Shown here: piece by piece, positions 40,606-50,144 of the stretch
Position numbering within the stretch: position 1 is the first letter of the stretch
Layout: each line of letters starts with the position of its first letter
Assembly (NCBI GenBank): GCA_902570945.1
Contig: CACGAJ010000004.1
Location: forward strand, 1-63,836
Direction: 5' to 3'
Source: an uncultured Synechococcaceae cyanobacterium
GTDB lineage: Bacteria; Cyanobacteriota; Cyanobacteriia; PCC-6307; Cyanobiaceae
DNA: 63,836 nt
Notes under the pieces: generated by a model
What the model was told of the DNA's origin: nothing
Seen by the model: the letters and a program-made list of their open reading frames with translations, nothing else
Databases searched by the model: none
Program-made: the position numbers and the translations under genes

Positions 40606-40803
40606 ATGTCTAAACTTAAAACTCGTAAATCAGCTGCCAAAAGATTTAAAGCTACTGCGACGGGTAAATTCATGAGAAGAAGAGCTTTCCATAATCATTT
40701 ACTTGATCATAAAAGCTCAAAATTAAAAAGACATCTATCAACAAAAGCCGTAGTTGATGAAAGAGATGCTGATAATGTAAGATTAATGATTCCATACGCA
40801 TAA
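40606..40803 (+). CDS. rpmI: 50S ribosomal protein L35
   Basis: L35 is a small basic 50S protein. The 65-residue sequence is typical throughout: [21 protein letters not shown], then [20 protein letters not shown], then [15 protein letters not shown]. It heads the rpmI-rplT pair, 28 bases before rplT. The usual bacterial partner infC is not upstream here but at 10.5 kb, so the infC-rpmI-rplT operon and its L20-mediated control are broken up in this organism. Confidence 0.98.
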
Positions 40804-40831
40804 ATCTTTAACCAATTTTTATTAGATATTC

Positions 40832-41179
40832 ATGGCACGGGTAAAAAGAGGCAACATAGCCAGAAAAAGAAGAAACAAAATCTTAAATCTTGCAAAAGGT
40901 TTTAGAGGTGGCAACAAAAATCTTTTCAGAACCGCGAACCAAAGAGTGATGAAAGCTCTTTGTAATGCTTATAGGGATAGAAGAAGAAGAAAAAGAGATT
41001 TTAGAAGACTTTGGATCTCTAGAATTAACGCATCTGCGAGGATAAATGGAACAAACTATAGCAAGTTAATAAATGGGATGAAAAATGCAGAAATTATCAT
41101 CAACAGAAAAATGCTCGCTCAATTAGCCTTAAACGATCCTAAGTGTTTTGAAAAAATTGTTTCTTCCGTTAGTAAGTAG
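40832..41179 (+). CDS. rplT: 50S ribosomal protein L20
   Basis: L20 binds 23S rRNA early in 50S assembly. The 115 residues match the family: [25 protein letters not shown] at the N terminus, then [23 protein letters not shown], and [25 protein letters not shown]. It starts at an ATG downstream of rpmI. In E. coli and Bacillus L20 represses its own operon through a leader structure. No such leader is evident in the 91 bases before rpmI. Confidence 0.98.
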   Translation: MARVKRGNIARKRRNKILNLAKGFRGGNKNLFRTANQRVMKALCNAYRDRRRRKRDFRRLWISRINASARINGTNYSKLINGMKNAEIIINRKMLAQLALNDPKCFEKIVSSVSK

Positions 41180-41215
41180 AAAAAAGAATATAATCTATAA
41201 AAGTAATTATAAATA

Positions 41216-41773
41216 ATGGAAATATCTTCCTTTCAATCTTATTTAATAATTCTTTTTGTTGTATTAATAATAATTTCTATTTTTGTATTCAGACAATTTC
41301 TAAAAACAAGAAGTGAAGAATTAAATTTAGTAAAATTTGAGCAGAAAGGTTTAGATTCTCTCACTCAAGCTACAGAATTATATGAATTTGGGTCTATTCA
41401 GATAAAAAAAAGATTATATTCTGAAGCTACTAAAACTTTTTTAAAAGCAATTGAAAATTATGAAAATGAACCTGATGAAGCCAAAGCGATAATAAATAAT
41501 GCTTTAGGATTTTCTTATGCTGCTCAAAATGAATTTAAGAAAGCAATTAAACACTATAAATTTGCAATAAAATCACTTCCAGAATATCCTATAGCCCTTA
41601 ATAACCTCGCATCAGCACAACAGCGTTTACTTGAGTACGACTTGGCATATGAAACTTATCAAAAGGTTTTGGTGATAGATCCAAAAAACAAAACAGCAAT
41701 TAAAAAAAGTAAGGAGTTAGAAAAAAGAAACAATTATGAACCTTATAAAGGTATTAAGGATAAGGGATTCTAA
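41216..41773 (+). CDS. TPR protein, Ycf37-like
   Basis: This 185-residue protein has one N-terminal membrane helix (about residues 9-27, [18 protein letters not shown]) and then roughly three tetratricopeptide repeats: AINGYLEY-type [44 protein letters not shown], and [32 protein letters not shown] single anchor followed by three repeats is the layout of Ycf37, which helps assemble or stabilise photosystem I in cyanobacteria. The match is by architecture. Other small TPR proteins would look similar. It lies 36 bases after rplT and two bases before thiG. Confidence 0.8.
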   Translation: MEISSFQSYLIILFVVLIIISIFVFRQFLKTRSEELNLVKFEQKGLDSLTQATELYEFGSIQIKKRLYSEATKTFLKAIENYENEPDEAKAIINNALGFSYAAQNEFKKAIKHYKFAIKSLPEYPIALNNLASAQQRLLEYDLAYETYQKVLVIDPKNKTAIKKSKELEKRNNYEPYKGIKDKGF

Positions 41774-41775
41774 AT

Positions 41776-42570
41776 ATGGAAAATTATTCTTCTTTACTAA
41801 TTAGTGGAAAACAATTTTCCAGTAGATTAATGGTTGGTACTGGCAAATACAAATCTACTCAAGATATGGTGGAAAGTTTGTCAAATTCTGAAACGGAAAT
41901 TATAACCGTCGCTGTTAGAAGAATTAAAAATGATCAGACCGGAGAAAATTTACTCGAAAAGATCAACTGGGAAAAATACTGGATGCTTCCTAATACAGCT
42001 GGTTGTGTTAATTCCGATGAGGCAGTCAGAATAGCAATTTTAGGTAGAGAACTTGCAAAATTATCTGGTCAAGAAGAAAATAATTTTGTGAAGTTAGAAG
42101 TTATTCCTGACAAAAAGTATTTACTACCAGATCCAATAGAAACTCTTAAAGCAGCCGAAATTTTAATAAAAAAGGGTTTCGCTGTACTACCTTATATCAA
42201 TGCAGATCCTATTCTTGCAAAAAGACTAGAAGAAATAGGTTGTGCAACTGTAATGCCATTGGGCTCTCCAATAGGCTCCGGGCAAGGTTTGTTAAATTTA
42301 TCAAACATAAGGATTATTATTGAGAATGCAAAAGTGCCAGTAATAATTGACGCAGGAATTGGGGTGCCTAGTGAAGCTTCTCAAGCTATGGAAATTGGAG
42401 CTGATGGTGTCTTAATCAATAGTGCAATAGCACAAGCTGCAAATCCTCCTCTAATGGCTCAAGCGATAAATTATAGTGTGAAAGCTGGCAGGCAAGCTTT
42501 TCTGGCAGGAAGAATTAAAAAACAAGACTTTGCAGTAGCAAGTTCGCCGGAAAAAAATATATCTACCTAA
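41776..42570 (+). CDS. thiG: Thiazole synthase ThiG
   Basis: ThiG forms the thiazole phosphate of thiamine from deoxyxylulose phosphate, dehydroglycine and ThiS thiocarboxylate. The Schiff-base lysine is in FVKLEVIPD (about K106). The TIM-barrel motifs [52 protein letters not shown], and [29 protein letters not shown] are all present. The 264-residue length is normal. It starts at an ATG two bases after the Ycf37-like gene, so the two are co-transcribed. ThiO and ThiS are not next to it. Confidence 0.97.
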   Translation: MENYSSLLISGKQFSSRLMVGTGKYKSTQDMVESLSNSETEIITVAVRRIKNDQTGENLLEKINWEKYWMLPNTAGCVNSDEAVRIAILGRELAKLSGQEENNFVKLEVIPDKKYLLPDPIETLKAAEILIKKGFAVLPYINADPILAKRLEEIGCATVMPLGSPIGSGQGLLNLSNIRIIIENAKVPVIIDAGIGVPSEASQAMEIGADGVLINSAIAQAANPPLMAQAINYSVKAGRQAFLAGRIKKQDFAVASSPEKNIST

Positions 42571-42740
42571 TTCTCTTTATTTAGCAAAGCTTAAAAAGAA
42601 AGTAAAAATTTATTATTTGCTTTTATTTATCTTATTAAGAAAGAAGATTTGAAACTATTTACAATGTTTTTTCGCAAAGTGGAAGCACGCTGTAGTAATT
42701 TAATAAATATATTATGAATCTTTTTATTCTGGAGTTCTGA

Positions 42741-43934
42741 GTGAAAGTTATTGTTCTAGGTGGAGATGGTTTTTGCGGTTGGCCTTGTGCGGTGAATTTA
42801 GCAGAGCAAAATCATGATGTAATTATTGTCGACAATTTAAGTCGTAGAAAAATTGATATTGATCTAGAGGTAGAATCTTTAACTCCAATTTCTTCAGTAA
42901 CAGAAAGACTTTCTGCATGGGAAGAGACTGGAGGCAAGCCTATGAGATTTCTTAACATGGATATCTCTAAGCAATATCAAAAATTACTCAATTTGCTCAT
43001 TGATGAAAAACCAGATTCCGTGATCCATTTTGCAGAACAAAGAGCAGCACCATATTCGATGAAATCGAGTTTTACCAAAAGATATACAGTTGATAATAAT
43101 GTTAATGGCACCCACAACCTACTTGCTGCGATAGTAGAGAGTAATTTAGATATTCATGTTGTTCATTTAGGAACAATGGGAGTCTACGGATATGGATCAC
43201 ATAGAGGTGCAACAATTCCAGAGGGTTATCTAAAAGTTGAAGTTCCACAACCTGATGGAAGCCGCTTTGAAGAAGAAATATTACACCCTGCAAGCCCAGG
43301 AAGTGTCTACCATATGACTAAAACTTTAGATCAATTATTATTTCTTTACTACAACAAAAATGATCTTGTAAGGATCACTGATCTACATCAAGGTATTGTT
43401 TGGGGAACGAATACAGAAGCAACTTTAAAAGATCCTAGATTGACAAACCGATTTGACTATGACGGAGATTATGGAACTGTTTTAAACAGATTTCTAATGC
43501 AAGCTGCAATTGGATATCCATTAAGTGTTCATGGGACAGGAGGGCAAACAAGAGCATTTATACATATAAAAGACTCTGTAAAATGCGTACAACTTGCTCT
43601 TGAAAATCCTCCAAAATCTGGAGAAAGAGTCAAAATCTTTAATCAAATGACTGAAAGTCATCAAGTTGGAGAATTAGCTAAAAAAGTTGCTTCTCTAACT
43701 GGAGCTGAAATCAATTATTTGCCAAATCCAAGGAATGAAGCAGTAGAAAATGATCTAATTGTTGATAATAAATGCTTTATAGAATTAGGTTTAAACCCAA
43801 CTACTCTTGATAATGGTTTATTGGAAGAAGTTGTTGAAGTTGCTAAAAAATACTCCAATAGATGTGATCTTAATCGCATACCTTGTGTTTCATCCTGGAC
43901 TAAAAAACAAGCTGAGGCTATAAAGACTAATTAA
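42741..43934 (+). CDS. sqdB: UDP-sulfoquinovose synthase
   Basis: SqdB converts UDP-glucose and sulfite to UDP-sulfoquinovose, the head group donor of the thylakoid sulfolipid SQDG. The extended SDR fold is shown by GGDGFCGW near residues 7-14. The active site is Thr145 (LGTMGVYG), Tyr190 and Lys194 (SVYHMTKT), matching the plant SQD1 triad. The start is GTG at 42741 after a 170-base gap. It is followed 27 bases later by sqdX. SQDG replaces phospholipid under low phosphate, so phosphate may influence expression, but no Pho box was found. Confidence 0.97.
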   Translation: MKVIVLGGDGFCGWPCAVNLAEQNHDVIIVDNLSRRKIDIDLEVESLTPISSVTERLSAWEETGGKPMRFLNMDISKQYQKLLNLLIDEKPDSVIHFAEQRAAPYSMKSSFTKRYTVDNNVNGTHNLLAAIVESNLDIHVVHLGTMGVYGYGSHRGATIPEGYLKVEVPQPDGSRFEEEILHPASPGSVYHMTKTLDQLLFLYYNKNDLVRITDLHQGIVWGTNTEATLKDPRLTNRFDYDGDYGTVLNRFLMQAAIGYPLSVHGTGGQTRAFIHIKDSVKCVQLALENPPKSGERVKIFNQMTESHQVGELAKKVASLTGAEINYLPNPRNEAVENDLIVDNKCFIELGLNPTTLDNGLLEEVVEVAKKYSNRCDLNRIPCVSSWTKKQAEAIKTN

Positions 43935-43961
43935 AATTTCTGAAATAATTACCCTAAGAAA

Positions 43962-45095
43962 GTGAAAATTGCATTGTTTACTGAAACTTTTTTACCTAAA
44001 GTTGATGGCATAGTCACAAGACTGACTAAAACGATTGAATTTTTAATAAAAAATGGTAATGAAGTTATAATTTTTTGTCCAGAGGGGTGTCCAGAATCAT
44101 ATATGGGCGCAACTGTAGTTGGAGTTGCTGCAATGCCATTACCCTTATATCCCGAGTTGAAACTTGGTTTACCAGGTCCTGCAGTCTCAGATAAGTTAGA
44201 AAAATTTAATCCAGATTTGATACATGTTGTTAATCCAGCTGTACTTGGCTTAGGTGGCATATGGTTGGCGAAAACTAATAATATTCCTTTAATTGCCAGT
44301 TACCATACTCATCTTCCGAAATATCTAGAACATTACGGTATGGGTATGTTAGAGCCACTTTTGTGGGAATTACTTAAAGCAGCACATAATCAAGCCTTGT
44401 TAAATTTATGTACATCCACCGCTATGGTCAATGAGTTAAAAGATAAAGGTATTCAAAGGACTGCACTATGGCAAAGGGGAGTAGATACTTACAGTTTCCG
44501 ACCAGATTTGAGAAGTGAGAAAATGAGAAAAAAATTATTTGGGAAATATAACGACGCTAATTACCTATTGATTTATGTAGGAAGATTATCAGCAGAAAAA
44601 CAAATTGAGAGAATTAAACCAGTCTTAGAAAGTATCCCTAATACTTGCCTAGCACTTGTAGGTGACGGACCATATAGAAACCAGCTTGAAAAAATCTTCG
44701 AAAATACCAAGACTAATTTCATAGGATATTTATCTGGCGATGAACTTGCTAGCGCCTATGCCTCTGGAGATATATTTTTGTTTCCATCTAGTACAGAAAC
44801 ACTTGGGTTAGTTTTACTAGAAGCGATGGCAGCAGGATGTCCAGTTATCGGAGCAAACAAGGGGGGGATTCCAGATATTATTAGCGATGGGCTAAATGGT
44901 TGTTTATATGATCCTGATGAAAAAGATAATGGGGAACAGAGTTTGATTGAAGCGACAAAAAAAATTCTAGAGAATGAAGACAAAAGAGAGGTTATGAGGA
45001 AAGAGGCACGAAACGAAGCAGAGAAGTGGGATTGGAATCAAGCAACGTTACAACTACAAAATTATTATTCAGAAACTCTAAAAAAAATTGATTAA
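43962..45095 (+). CDS. sqdX: Sulfoquinovosyltransferase (SQDG synthase)
   Basis: This GT4-family enzyme transfers sulfoquinovose from UDP-sulfoquinovose to diacylglycerol. The N-terminal acceptor-domain segment IALFTETFLPKVDGIVTRLT is characteristic, as are HVVNPAVLGLGG and ASYHTHLPKYLEHYGMG. The C-terminal nucleotide-binding domain has LIYVGRLSAEKQIERIKPV and the E-x7-E-type SSTETLGLVLLEAMAAGCPVIG (about residues 272-293). The start is GTG at 43962. With sqdB 27 bases upstream, the gene pair makes the last two steps of sulfolipid synthesis. Confidence 0.95.
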   Translation: MKIALFTETFLPKVDGIVTRLTKTIEFLIKNGNEVIIFCPEGCPESYMGATVVGVAAMPLPLYPELKLGLPGPAVSDKLEKFNPDLIHVVNPAVLGLGGIWLAKTNNIPLIASYHTHLPKYLEHYGMGMLEPLLWELLKAAHNQALLNLCTSTAMVNELKDKGIQRTALWQRGVDTYSFRPDLRSEKMRKKLFGKYNDANYLLIYVGRLSAEKQIERIKPVLESIPNTCLALVGDGPYRNQLEKIFENTKTNFIGYLSGDELASAYASGDIFLFPSSTETLGLVLLEAMAAGCPVIGANKGGIPDIISDGLNGCLYDPDEKDNGEQSLIEATKKILENEDKREVMRKEARNEAEKWDWNQATLQLQNYYSETLKKID

Positions 45096-45107
45096 ACTTA
45101 ATCTTAA

Positions 45108-45356
45108 TTATGCTACGTGTGGAGGCGTTGGACTACTATACGAGCTTATAGGAAGTATTAGAGTAGCGATATTTTGATTCTTTTCAGGCCTTTTTTTCTT
45201 TGAGAATTTTTTTCCAAAAGGCACTCTTATGACATTAGTTCCTTCAATGGAACAAACGTTTGAGTTATCTCCTGAAAAATTACTAACAAAATTTGGTAAG
45301 TCGACGTTTTTAACTGGCAGGTGCTTAACATTACCAGATTTAAAATCTTTGGTCAT
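45108..45356 (-). CDS. Small hypothetical protein
   Basis: This 82-residue open frame starts at an ATG and lies on the opposite strand to sqdX, 12 bases from its stop. It is basic in the middle (RVPFGKKFSKKKRPEKNQN) and ends with a Ser/Pro-rich SSYSSPTPPHVA. No membrane helix or known motif is apparent. It does not overlap another gene and has codon use like its neighbours, so it is probably real, but no function can be proposed. Confidence 0.6.
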   Translation of the reverse strand: MTKDFKSGNVKHLPVKNVDLPNFVSNFSGDNSNVCSIEGTNVIRVPFGKKFSKKKRPEKNQNIATLILPISSYSSPTPPHVA

Positions 45357-45470
45357 AGCTTCAAATACCCCAAAAAAATTTGATGCTCGAATATTTTAAT
45401 AAAAAAATTTAAAAAATTTCTATAAGAAAATATTAAATTTTTATTCTCACTAATAATAACTAAGTTAATA

Positions 45471-45488
45471 AAAGGACGCTAGTCCTTT
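45471..45488 (-). terminator. Probable intrinsic terminator of gcvP
   Basis: On the minus strand the sequence forms a 7-base stem, AAAGGAC with GTCCTTT, around TAGC, followed by TTATTAA. The stem begins within the gcvP stop codon. The short stem and broken T-run make it weak but it is positioned as a terminator should be. Confidence 0.55.
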
Positions 45489-48396
45489 AAGCACATTTTT
45501 TTTCTTCGAAAGTCTCTCCTTGATTTACGTTACAAGAACAAATTAAATTGCGATCGCCATATGCATTGTTGATCCTAGAAACTGAAGACCAAAACTTAAT
45601 AGATGTTGAAGTTTGATAAGGAAAAGAAGCTTTTTCTTTTGAATAAGGATAATGCCAATTATCAGCAATTAACTCTTTCAGAGTATGGGGGGCATTACTT
45701 ATTACATTATTATTCTTTAATTCCATATTTTTTTCTATTTCGCTGATTTCTTCTCCAATCAATAACATAGCCTCACAAAATCTATCCAATTCAACCAAAC
45801 TTTCACTTTCAGTAGGCTCTATCATTATGGTCTCTGGAACAGGCCAACTTATAGTTGGGGCATGAAAACTATAATCTATTAATCGTTTAGCTAAATCATT
45901 TACACTCAAACCAGTTTTGGATTTTAAATCTCTAAAATCTAAAATACATTCATGTGCGACAAAATTATTTTTTCCTTTATAAAGAATCTTGAATTTATGC
46001 TTTAAAGAATAGGCAATATAATTTGCAGATAAAATTGCATGCGCAGTTGCTTTCCTTAAACCACTACGCCCAGCCATTTTTATGTACATCCAACTTATTG
46101 GAAGAATACTTGCACTCCCATGCTTCGCAGAAGATACGTAATTGGAACTATTAAATAAATTATTATCCATTAGAGAATGAGTAGGAAGAAATGGGCTTAA
46201 AGCTTCTGATGCAGCAACTGGACCTACTCCTGGACCACCACCTCCATGAGGAATGCAGAATGTTTTATGTAAATTCAAATGACAAATATCAACACCATAA
46301 TTCCCAGGTTTGCATAATCCAACCTGAGCGTTCAAATTTGCTCCATCTAAATAGACAAATCCTCCAACAGAGTGAATTAAATCACATATCTTTCTGATTT
46401 GTAATTCAAAAACTCCATGAGTAGAGGGATAAGTCAACATAAGAGCCCCTATTTGGTTATCAAATTTCTTGACCTTTTTCGACAAATCTTGAAAATCAAT
46501 ATTTCCTTCGTCATCACATTCAACAGTTAAAACATCAAAACCTGCCATAACTGCACTAGCAGGATTTGTTCCATGAGCACTTTTAGGAATTAAACATTTT
46601 TTTCTTGAAAGTTCACCTTTTGATTCAAAATAAGAATTTATTGCCAATAAACCTGCAAACTCTCCTTGAGAGCCTGCATTTGGTTGAAAAGATACTGATT
46701 TTAAACCGACAATATCACTTATCCATTTTTCTAGGTCAGATATTATTTTTGAATAGCCTTTAGTTTGATCTAGTGGAGAAAAAGGATGAATGGCAGATAA
46801 ATTATCCCAAGAGACTGGATTTAATTCTGCAGCAGAATTTAACTTCATGGTGCAGCTTCCCAATGGCATCATTCCATCTACCAAAGAAAAGTCTTTTTCA
46901 GCAAGTCGGAATATATATCTCAATAATTCAGTTTCACTTCGGTAATTTGTGAATATATCTTGCTTCATCCATTCACTGGATCTCAAAGCTAAACTTTCAA
47001 GATGAAATCCTTTATCAAATTTTATATGCTCTAAATCTTCTTTTTTTTCTATAAGGTTTGCTATGAAAGTCACAATATCTTTGATTTCTTTTTCATTACT
47101 AAGTTCATCTAAAGAAATCCCAAAGCCAGTTGAATTTTCAATAGTTGATCCTAATGGCAAAATTCTTAAGTTATACCCATTTTTCAGAGCTTCATTATGG
47201 ATCCTCTGGGAGTGCCTCGAATAGACATCAACACTATCAAATCTAATCCCATCAGGAATATCAAAACCTAAATCAGCTAAACATGATTCTAAGTTTATTC
47301 TCAACTCCACTAATCTCTTAGCAATTTGCGTTAATCCAGAAGGTCCATGATAAATAGCATAAAAAGATGAAATTATGGCTAACAAAGATTGAGCGGTACA
47401 AATGTTACTAGTAGCCTTTTCCCTTCTAATATGTTGCTCTCTTGTTTGCAATGCTAATCTTAGAGACTTTTCTCCATTTTTAGAGAGAGTTTGCCCAACA
47501 ATTCTTCCAGGTATAAGTCTTTTATATTTTTCACTACAGGCAAAATATGCTGCATGTGGTCCTCCAAAACCCATAGGAACACCAAATCTTTGCATACTAC
47601 CCACTGCTACATCAACACCAAATTCAGAAATTGGTTTAATTAAAACTTGTGCAAGAGGATCAATACATGCCGTTACGATAATTTCTGATCTATGTGCCTG
47701 GGATATTAAGAATGTGGGGTCAAATAATTGTCCATTTTTACCGGGTAATTGCAACAACATTCCAAAAACATCATCATGATTAGTAAAGTTGCTTTGAGTA
47801 AAGCGTTTTAAGGAGATTCCTAAAGGTTTTGCTCTGGTTTGTAGAACATTAAAAGTATGATCAAAAACATTTGATTCCACTAAGTACACTTTTGAAGATT
47901 TATTTTTTCTTGCGGCAAAACTCATGGCCATAGCTTCTGCTGCTGCAGTACCCTCATCTAACAAAGATGCATTAGCGACAGGGAATCCTGTTAGTTCACA
48001 TACAATAGTCTGAAAATTAAATAGAGCTTCTAATCTTCCTTGTGCAATTTCTGCTTGATATGGAGTATAAGACGTGTACCACCTAGGATTTTCAAAGACA
48101 TGTCTTTGGATTACTTTAGGCATGTGATTGTTATAATAACCAAGGCCTATTAGTGATCTCATTTTAATATTTTTCTTTGAAATCTCTTCTAATTCATTTA
48201 AAGCCTCTGTTTCTGAACAACCTTGAGGCAATATTTCTGAAGATTTATCTTTAAGCTGAATATCTTCAGGAATAACTTGATTTATAAATTGATCAATATT
48301 ATTAAAACCAAGCTTGTTTAGCATAATTCTCTCATCTTTATCTCTTAACCCCAGATGCCTATCTATAAACAGATCAGACTCAAATTTGGATGACAT
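45487..48396 (-). CDS. gcvP: Glycine dehydrogenase (decarboxylating), P protein
   Basis: The PLP-dependent P protein decarboxylates glycine and passes the aminomethyl group to the lipoyl arm of the H protein. In cyanobacteria this disposes of photorespiratory glycine. The 969-residue chain is the fused, single-subunit form, with two aminotransferase-like halves. The N-terminal SLIGLGYYNNHMPKVIQRHVFENP and YTPYQAEIAQGR are typical. The PLP lysine is near residue 708 in CHLNLHKTFCIPHGGGGPGVGP. The C-terminal half ends CNVNQGETFEEKKCA. It follows gcvH by 45 bases and is likely co-transcribed. Confidence 0.98.
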   Translation of the reverse strand: MSSKFESDLFIDRHLGLRDKDERIMLNKLGFNNIDQFINQVIPEDIQLKDKSSEILPQGCSETEALNELEEISKKNIKMRSLIGLGYYNNHMPKVIQRHVFENPRWYTSYTPYQAEIAQGRLEALFNFQTIVCELTGFPVANASLLDEGTAAAEAMAMSFAARKNKSSKVYLVESNVFDHTFNVLQTRAKPLGISLKRFTQSNFTNHDDVFGMLLQLPGKNGQLFDPTFLISQAHRSEIIVTACIDPLAQVLIKPISEFGVDVAVGSMQRFGVPMGFGGPHAAYFACSEKYKRLIPGRIVGQTLSKNGEKSLRLALQTREQHIRREKATSNICTAQSLLAIISSFYAIYHGPSGLTQIAKRLVELRINLESCLADLGFDIPDGIRFDSVDVYSRHSQRIHNEALKNGYNLRILPLGSTIENSTGFGISLDELSNEKEIKDIVTFIANLIEKKEDLEHIKFDKGFHLESLALRSSEWMKQDIFTNYRSETELLRYIFRLAEKDFSLVDGMMPLGSCTMKLNSAAELNPVSWDNLSAIHPFSPLDQTKGYSKIISDLEKWISDIVGLKSVSFQPNAGSQGEFAGLLAINSYFESKGELSRKKCLIPKSAHGTNPASAVMAGFDVLTVECDDEGNIDFQDLSKKVKKFDNQIGALMLTYPSTHGVFELQIRKICDLIHSVGGFVYLDGANLNAQVGLCKPGNYGVDICHLNLHKTFCIPHGGGGPGVGPVAASEALSPFLPTHSLMDNNLFNSSNYVSSAKHGSASILPISWMYIKMAGRSGLRKATAHAILSANYIAYSLKHKFKILYKGKNNFVAHECILDFRDLKSKTGLSVNDLAKRLIDYSFHAPTISWPVPETIMIEPTESESLVELDRFCEAMLLIGEEISEIEKNMELKNNNVISNAPHTLKELIADNWHYPYSKEKASFPYQTSTSIKFWSSVSRINNAYGDRNLICSCNVNQGETFEEKKCA

Positions 48397-48441
48397 ATTA
48401 AAATATTTTTCTTTAAAATAGCTCTTTTTAAAAAATTTGCC

Positions 48442-48831
48442 TTATTTTGGTACAACCTTTGATTGATATTCCTCAGAAGTCATCAGATCAGCAATTGATA
48501 CTTTTGATTCTGGTTTCAAAATGACTAACCAACCTTCTCCAATTGGATCATTCTGCAAAAGCTCAGGATTATCAATAACACTTTCATTTATAGATACTAT
48601 TTTCCCTGAAAAAGGCAGGTAGACTTCTTCAACGGCCTTAACGGATTCTATTGTTCCAAAAGTCTCACCTTTCTCTAAAGTCTTACCTTGATCAGCCAAC
48701 TCAACAAAAACAATGTCTCCTAATTGATCTATAGCAAATTCACTCACTCCAATTTTTAACAATCCATTTTCTTCCAGGACATACTCATGAGTATCAGCAT
48801 AATTAAGGTTGTCTGGAAACTGATAAGACAT
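48442..48831 (-). CDS. gcvH: Glycine cleavage system H protein
   Basis: The H protein carries lipoate that shuttles the aminomethyl group among the P, T and L proteins. The lipoylated lysine is K65 in IESVKAVEEVYLP. Flanking family segments are THEYVLEENGLLKIGVSEFA, LGDIVFVELADQG, and NDPIGEGWLVILKPES. The 129-residue length is normal. It starts at an ATG two bases after the upstream PLP-enzyme gene and precedes gcvP. The T protein gene is not in this region. Confidence 0.97.
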   Translation of the reverse strand: MSYQFPDNLNYADTHEYVLEENGLLKIGVSEFAIDQLGDIVFVELADQGKTLEKGETFGTIESVKAVEEVYLPFSGKIVSINESVIDNPELLQNDPIGEGWLVILKPESKVSIADLMTSEEYQSKVVPK

Positions 48832-48833
48832 TA

Positions 48834-50126
48834 TTAGGTTGATAAAGGAACTAGAGAATCCTTTGAAATTAATTTTTCCTCTAATAATTCAAATAATAAT
48901 CGAATTAATGCAATTTTGATGTGAGCTATGTGAGAACCACCTTGAACAAAAATATTGTAAGGATCTCTCAGAGGTGCATCTGCAGAAAATTCACTTGTAC
49001 TACCTTCAATAAAGGTACCTCCCGCCATTAATAATTTTGAATCATATCCATCCATTGATGATGGAACAACATTAAGAAAAGAATCTACTGGTGAAGAATT
49101 TTGAAAAGATTGACAAACTTTTTGAACCAAATCAGGATTATTCAATCTTACTGACTGAATAAGATCAGATCTATAAGTTGCTGGCTCCGGTAAAACCTTA
49201 AATCCCAAATTTTTAAAGACTGCTGCAACCATATCAGCACCTTTTAGTGATTCGTGAACGATTTGTGGTGCTAAAAACAAACCCTGGAAAATTAATCTTC
49301 CAAGTCCAAAATTTATTCCTGCTGATGAACCAATACCTGGTGAAGTTAATCTAGAACATGCCATCTCAACCAACTCTGCATCTCCAGCAACATACCCACC
49401 AGTAGGAACGATTGTTCCTCCCAAATTTTTAATCAATGATCCAGCAATTATATTTGCCCCTTTAGAAATTGGTTCACTATCCTCAACAAGCTCCCCATAA
49501 CAGTTATCAACAAAACATATACAGTGAGGATCAAGTGAATGAATCAGACTGCAAATTTTCTCTATCTGATTGTTCGTAAGAGATTTTCTCCAACTATATC
49601 CACAACTTTTTTGTATGAATACTAATTTACATGAATTTTCTTTAAAATAATGAACAATTTTTTCTTCAAAAGAATCAAAATTCTCGCAGATATTTATTTG
49701 CTTATACTCAATCTCAAAATTTTTAAGTGAGCCTTTACCTCCTCCCCTTATTCCTATGACCTCTTCTAATGTGTCATATGGTTTTCCCGTAAGCGATAAC
49801 ATTACATCACCAGGTCTAAGAATACCAAATAAGACAGAACTTATTGCATGCGTTCCACTTACAAATTGCATTCTCACAGCTGCCTTTTCAGCAAGAAACA
49901 ATCTTGCAAAAACCGCATCAATTTTTTCTCTAGATATATCATCATAACCACTACCAGAAGATTGATTGAAATGACTAGTAGAAACTTTTTCTTCTTTAAA
50001 AATTGCCAAAATATTTTCTAATTTCTGGTAAACCTGATTGGACCTTTCTTGAAAAACTTTATTTAAACTCTCTTCTACAGAAAGAACTGCCTTTTCAGCA
50101 AGTTTGAAATTATTGTTTAGTATCAT
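48834..50126 (-). CDS. PLP-dependent enzyme, methionine gamma-lyase/aluminium-resistance family
   Basis: This 430-residue fold-type I PLP enzyme belongs to the family often called aluminium resistance protein or methionine gamma-lyase-like. Marks are YDDISREKIDAVFARLF, RMQFVSGTHAISSVLFGILRPGD, CFVDNCYGELVE, the PLP lysine in GSLIKNLGGTIVPTGGYVAG, and MAGGTFIEGSTSEFSADAPLR. The physiological reaction is not established in cyanobacteria, and the aluminium link is historical. It lies directly upstream of gcvH with a two-base gap, so the two are co-transcribed, which hints at amino-acid breakdown. It starts at an ATG. Confidence 0.9.
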   Translation of the reverse strand: MILNNNFKLAEKAVLSVEESLNKVFQERSNQVYQKLENILAIFKEEKVSTSHFNQSSGSGYDDISREKIDAVFARLFLAEKAAVRMQFVSGTHAISSVLFGILRPGDVMLSLTGKPYDTLEEVIGIRGGGKGSLKNFEIEYKQINICENFDSFEEKIVHYFKENSCKLVFIQKSCGYSWRKSLTNNQIEKICSLIHSLDPHCICFVDNCYGELVEDSEPISKGANIIAGSLIKNLGGTIVPTGGYVAGDAELVEMACSRLTSPGIGSSAGINFGLGRLIFQGLFLAPQIVHESLKGADMVAAVFKNLGFKVLPEPATYRSDLIQSVRLNNPDLVQKVCQSFQNSSPVDSFLNVVPSSMDGYDSKLLMAGGTFIEGSTSEFSADAPLRDPYNIFVQGGSHIAHIKIALIRLLFELLEEKLISKDSLVPLST

Positions 50127-50144
50127 TTATTATAAAAACTCATG

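Noticed and set aside
42600-42715. Possible small RNA (a GGAAGCA motif reminiscent of SRP RNA) upstream of sqdB
   Set aside because: Surroundings are too A+T rich and no base-paired helix could be drawn around the motif.
42664-42717. 17-codon frame before sqdB (starting MFFRKVEARC)
   Set aside because: Too short to separate from chance in an A+T-rich gap and not followed by an attenuator-like structure.
47402-47779. 125-codon plus-strand frame inside gcvP
   Set aside because: Antisense to a conserved enzyme gene with no motif of its own; a frame shadow.
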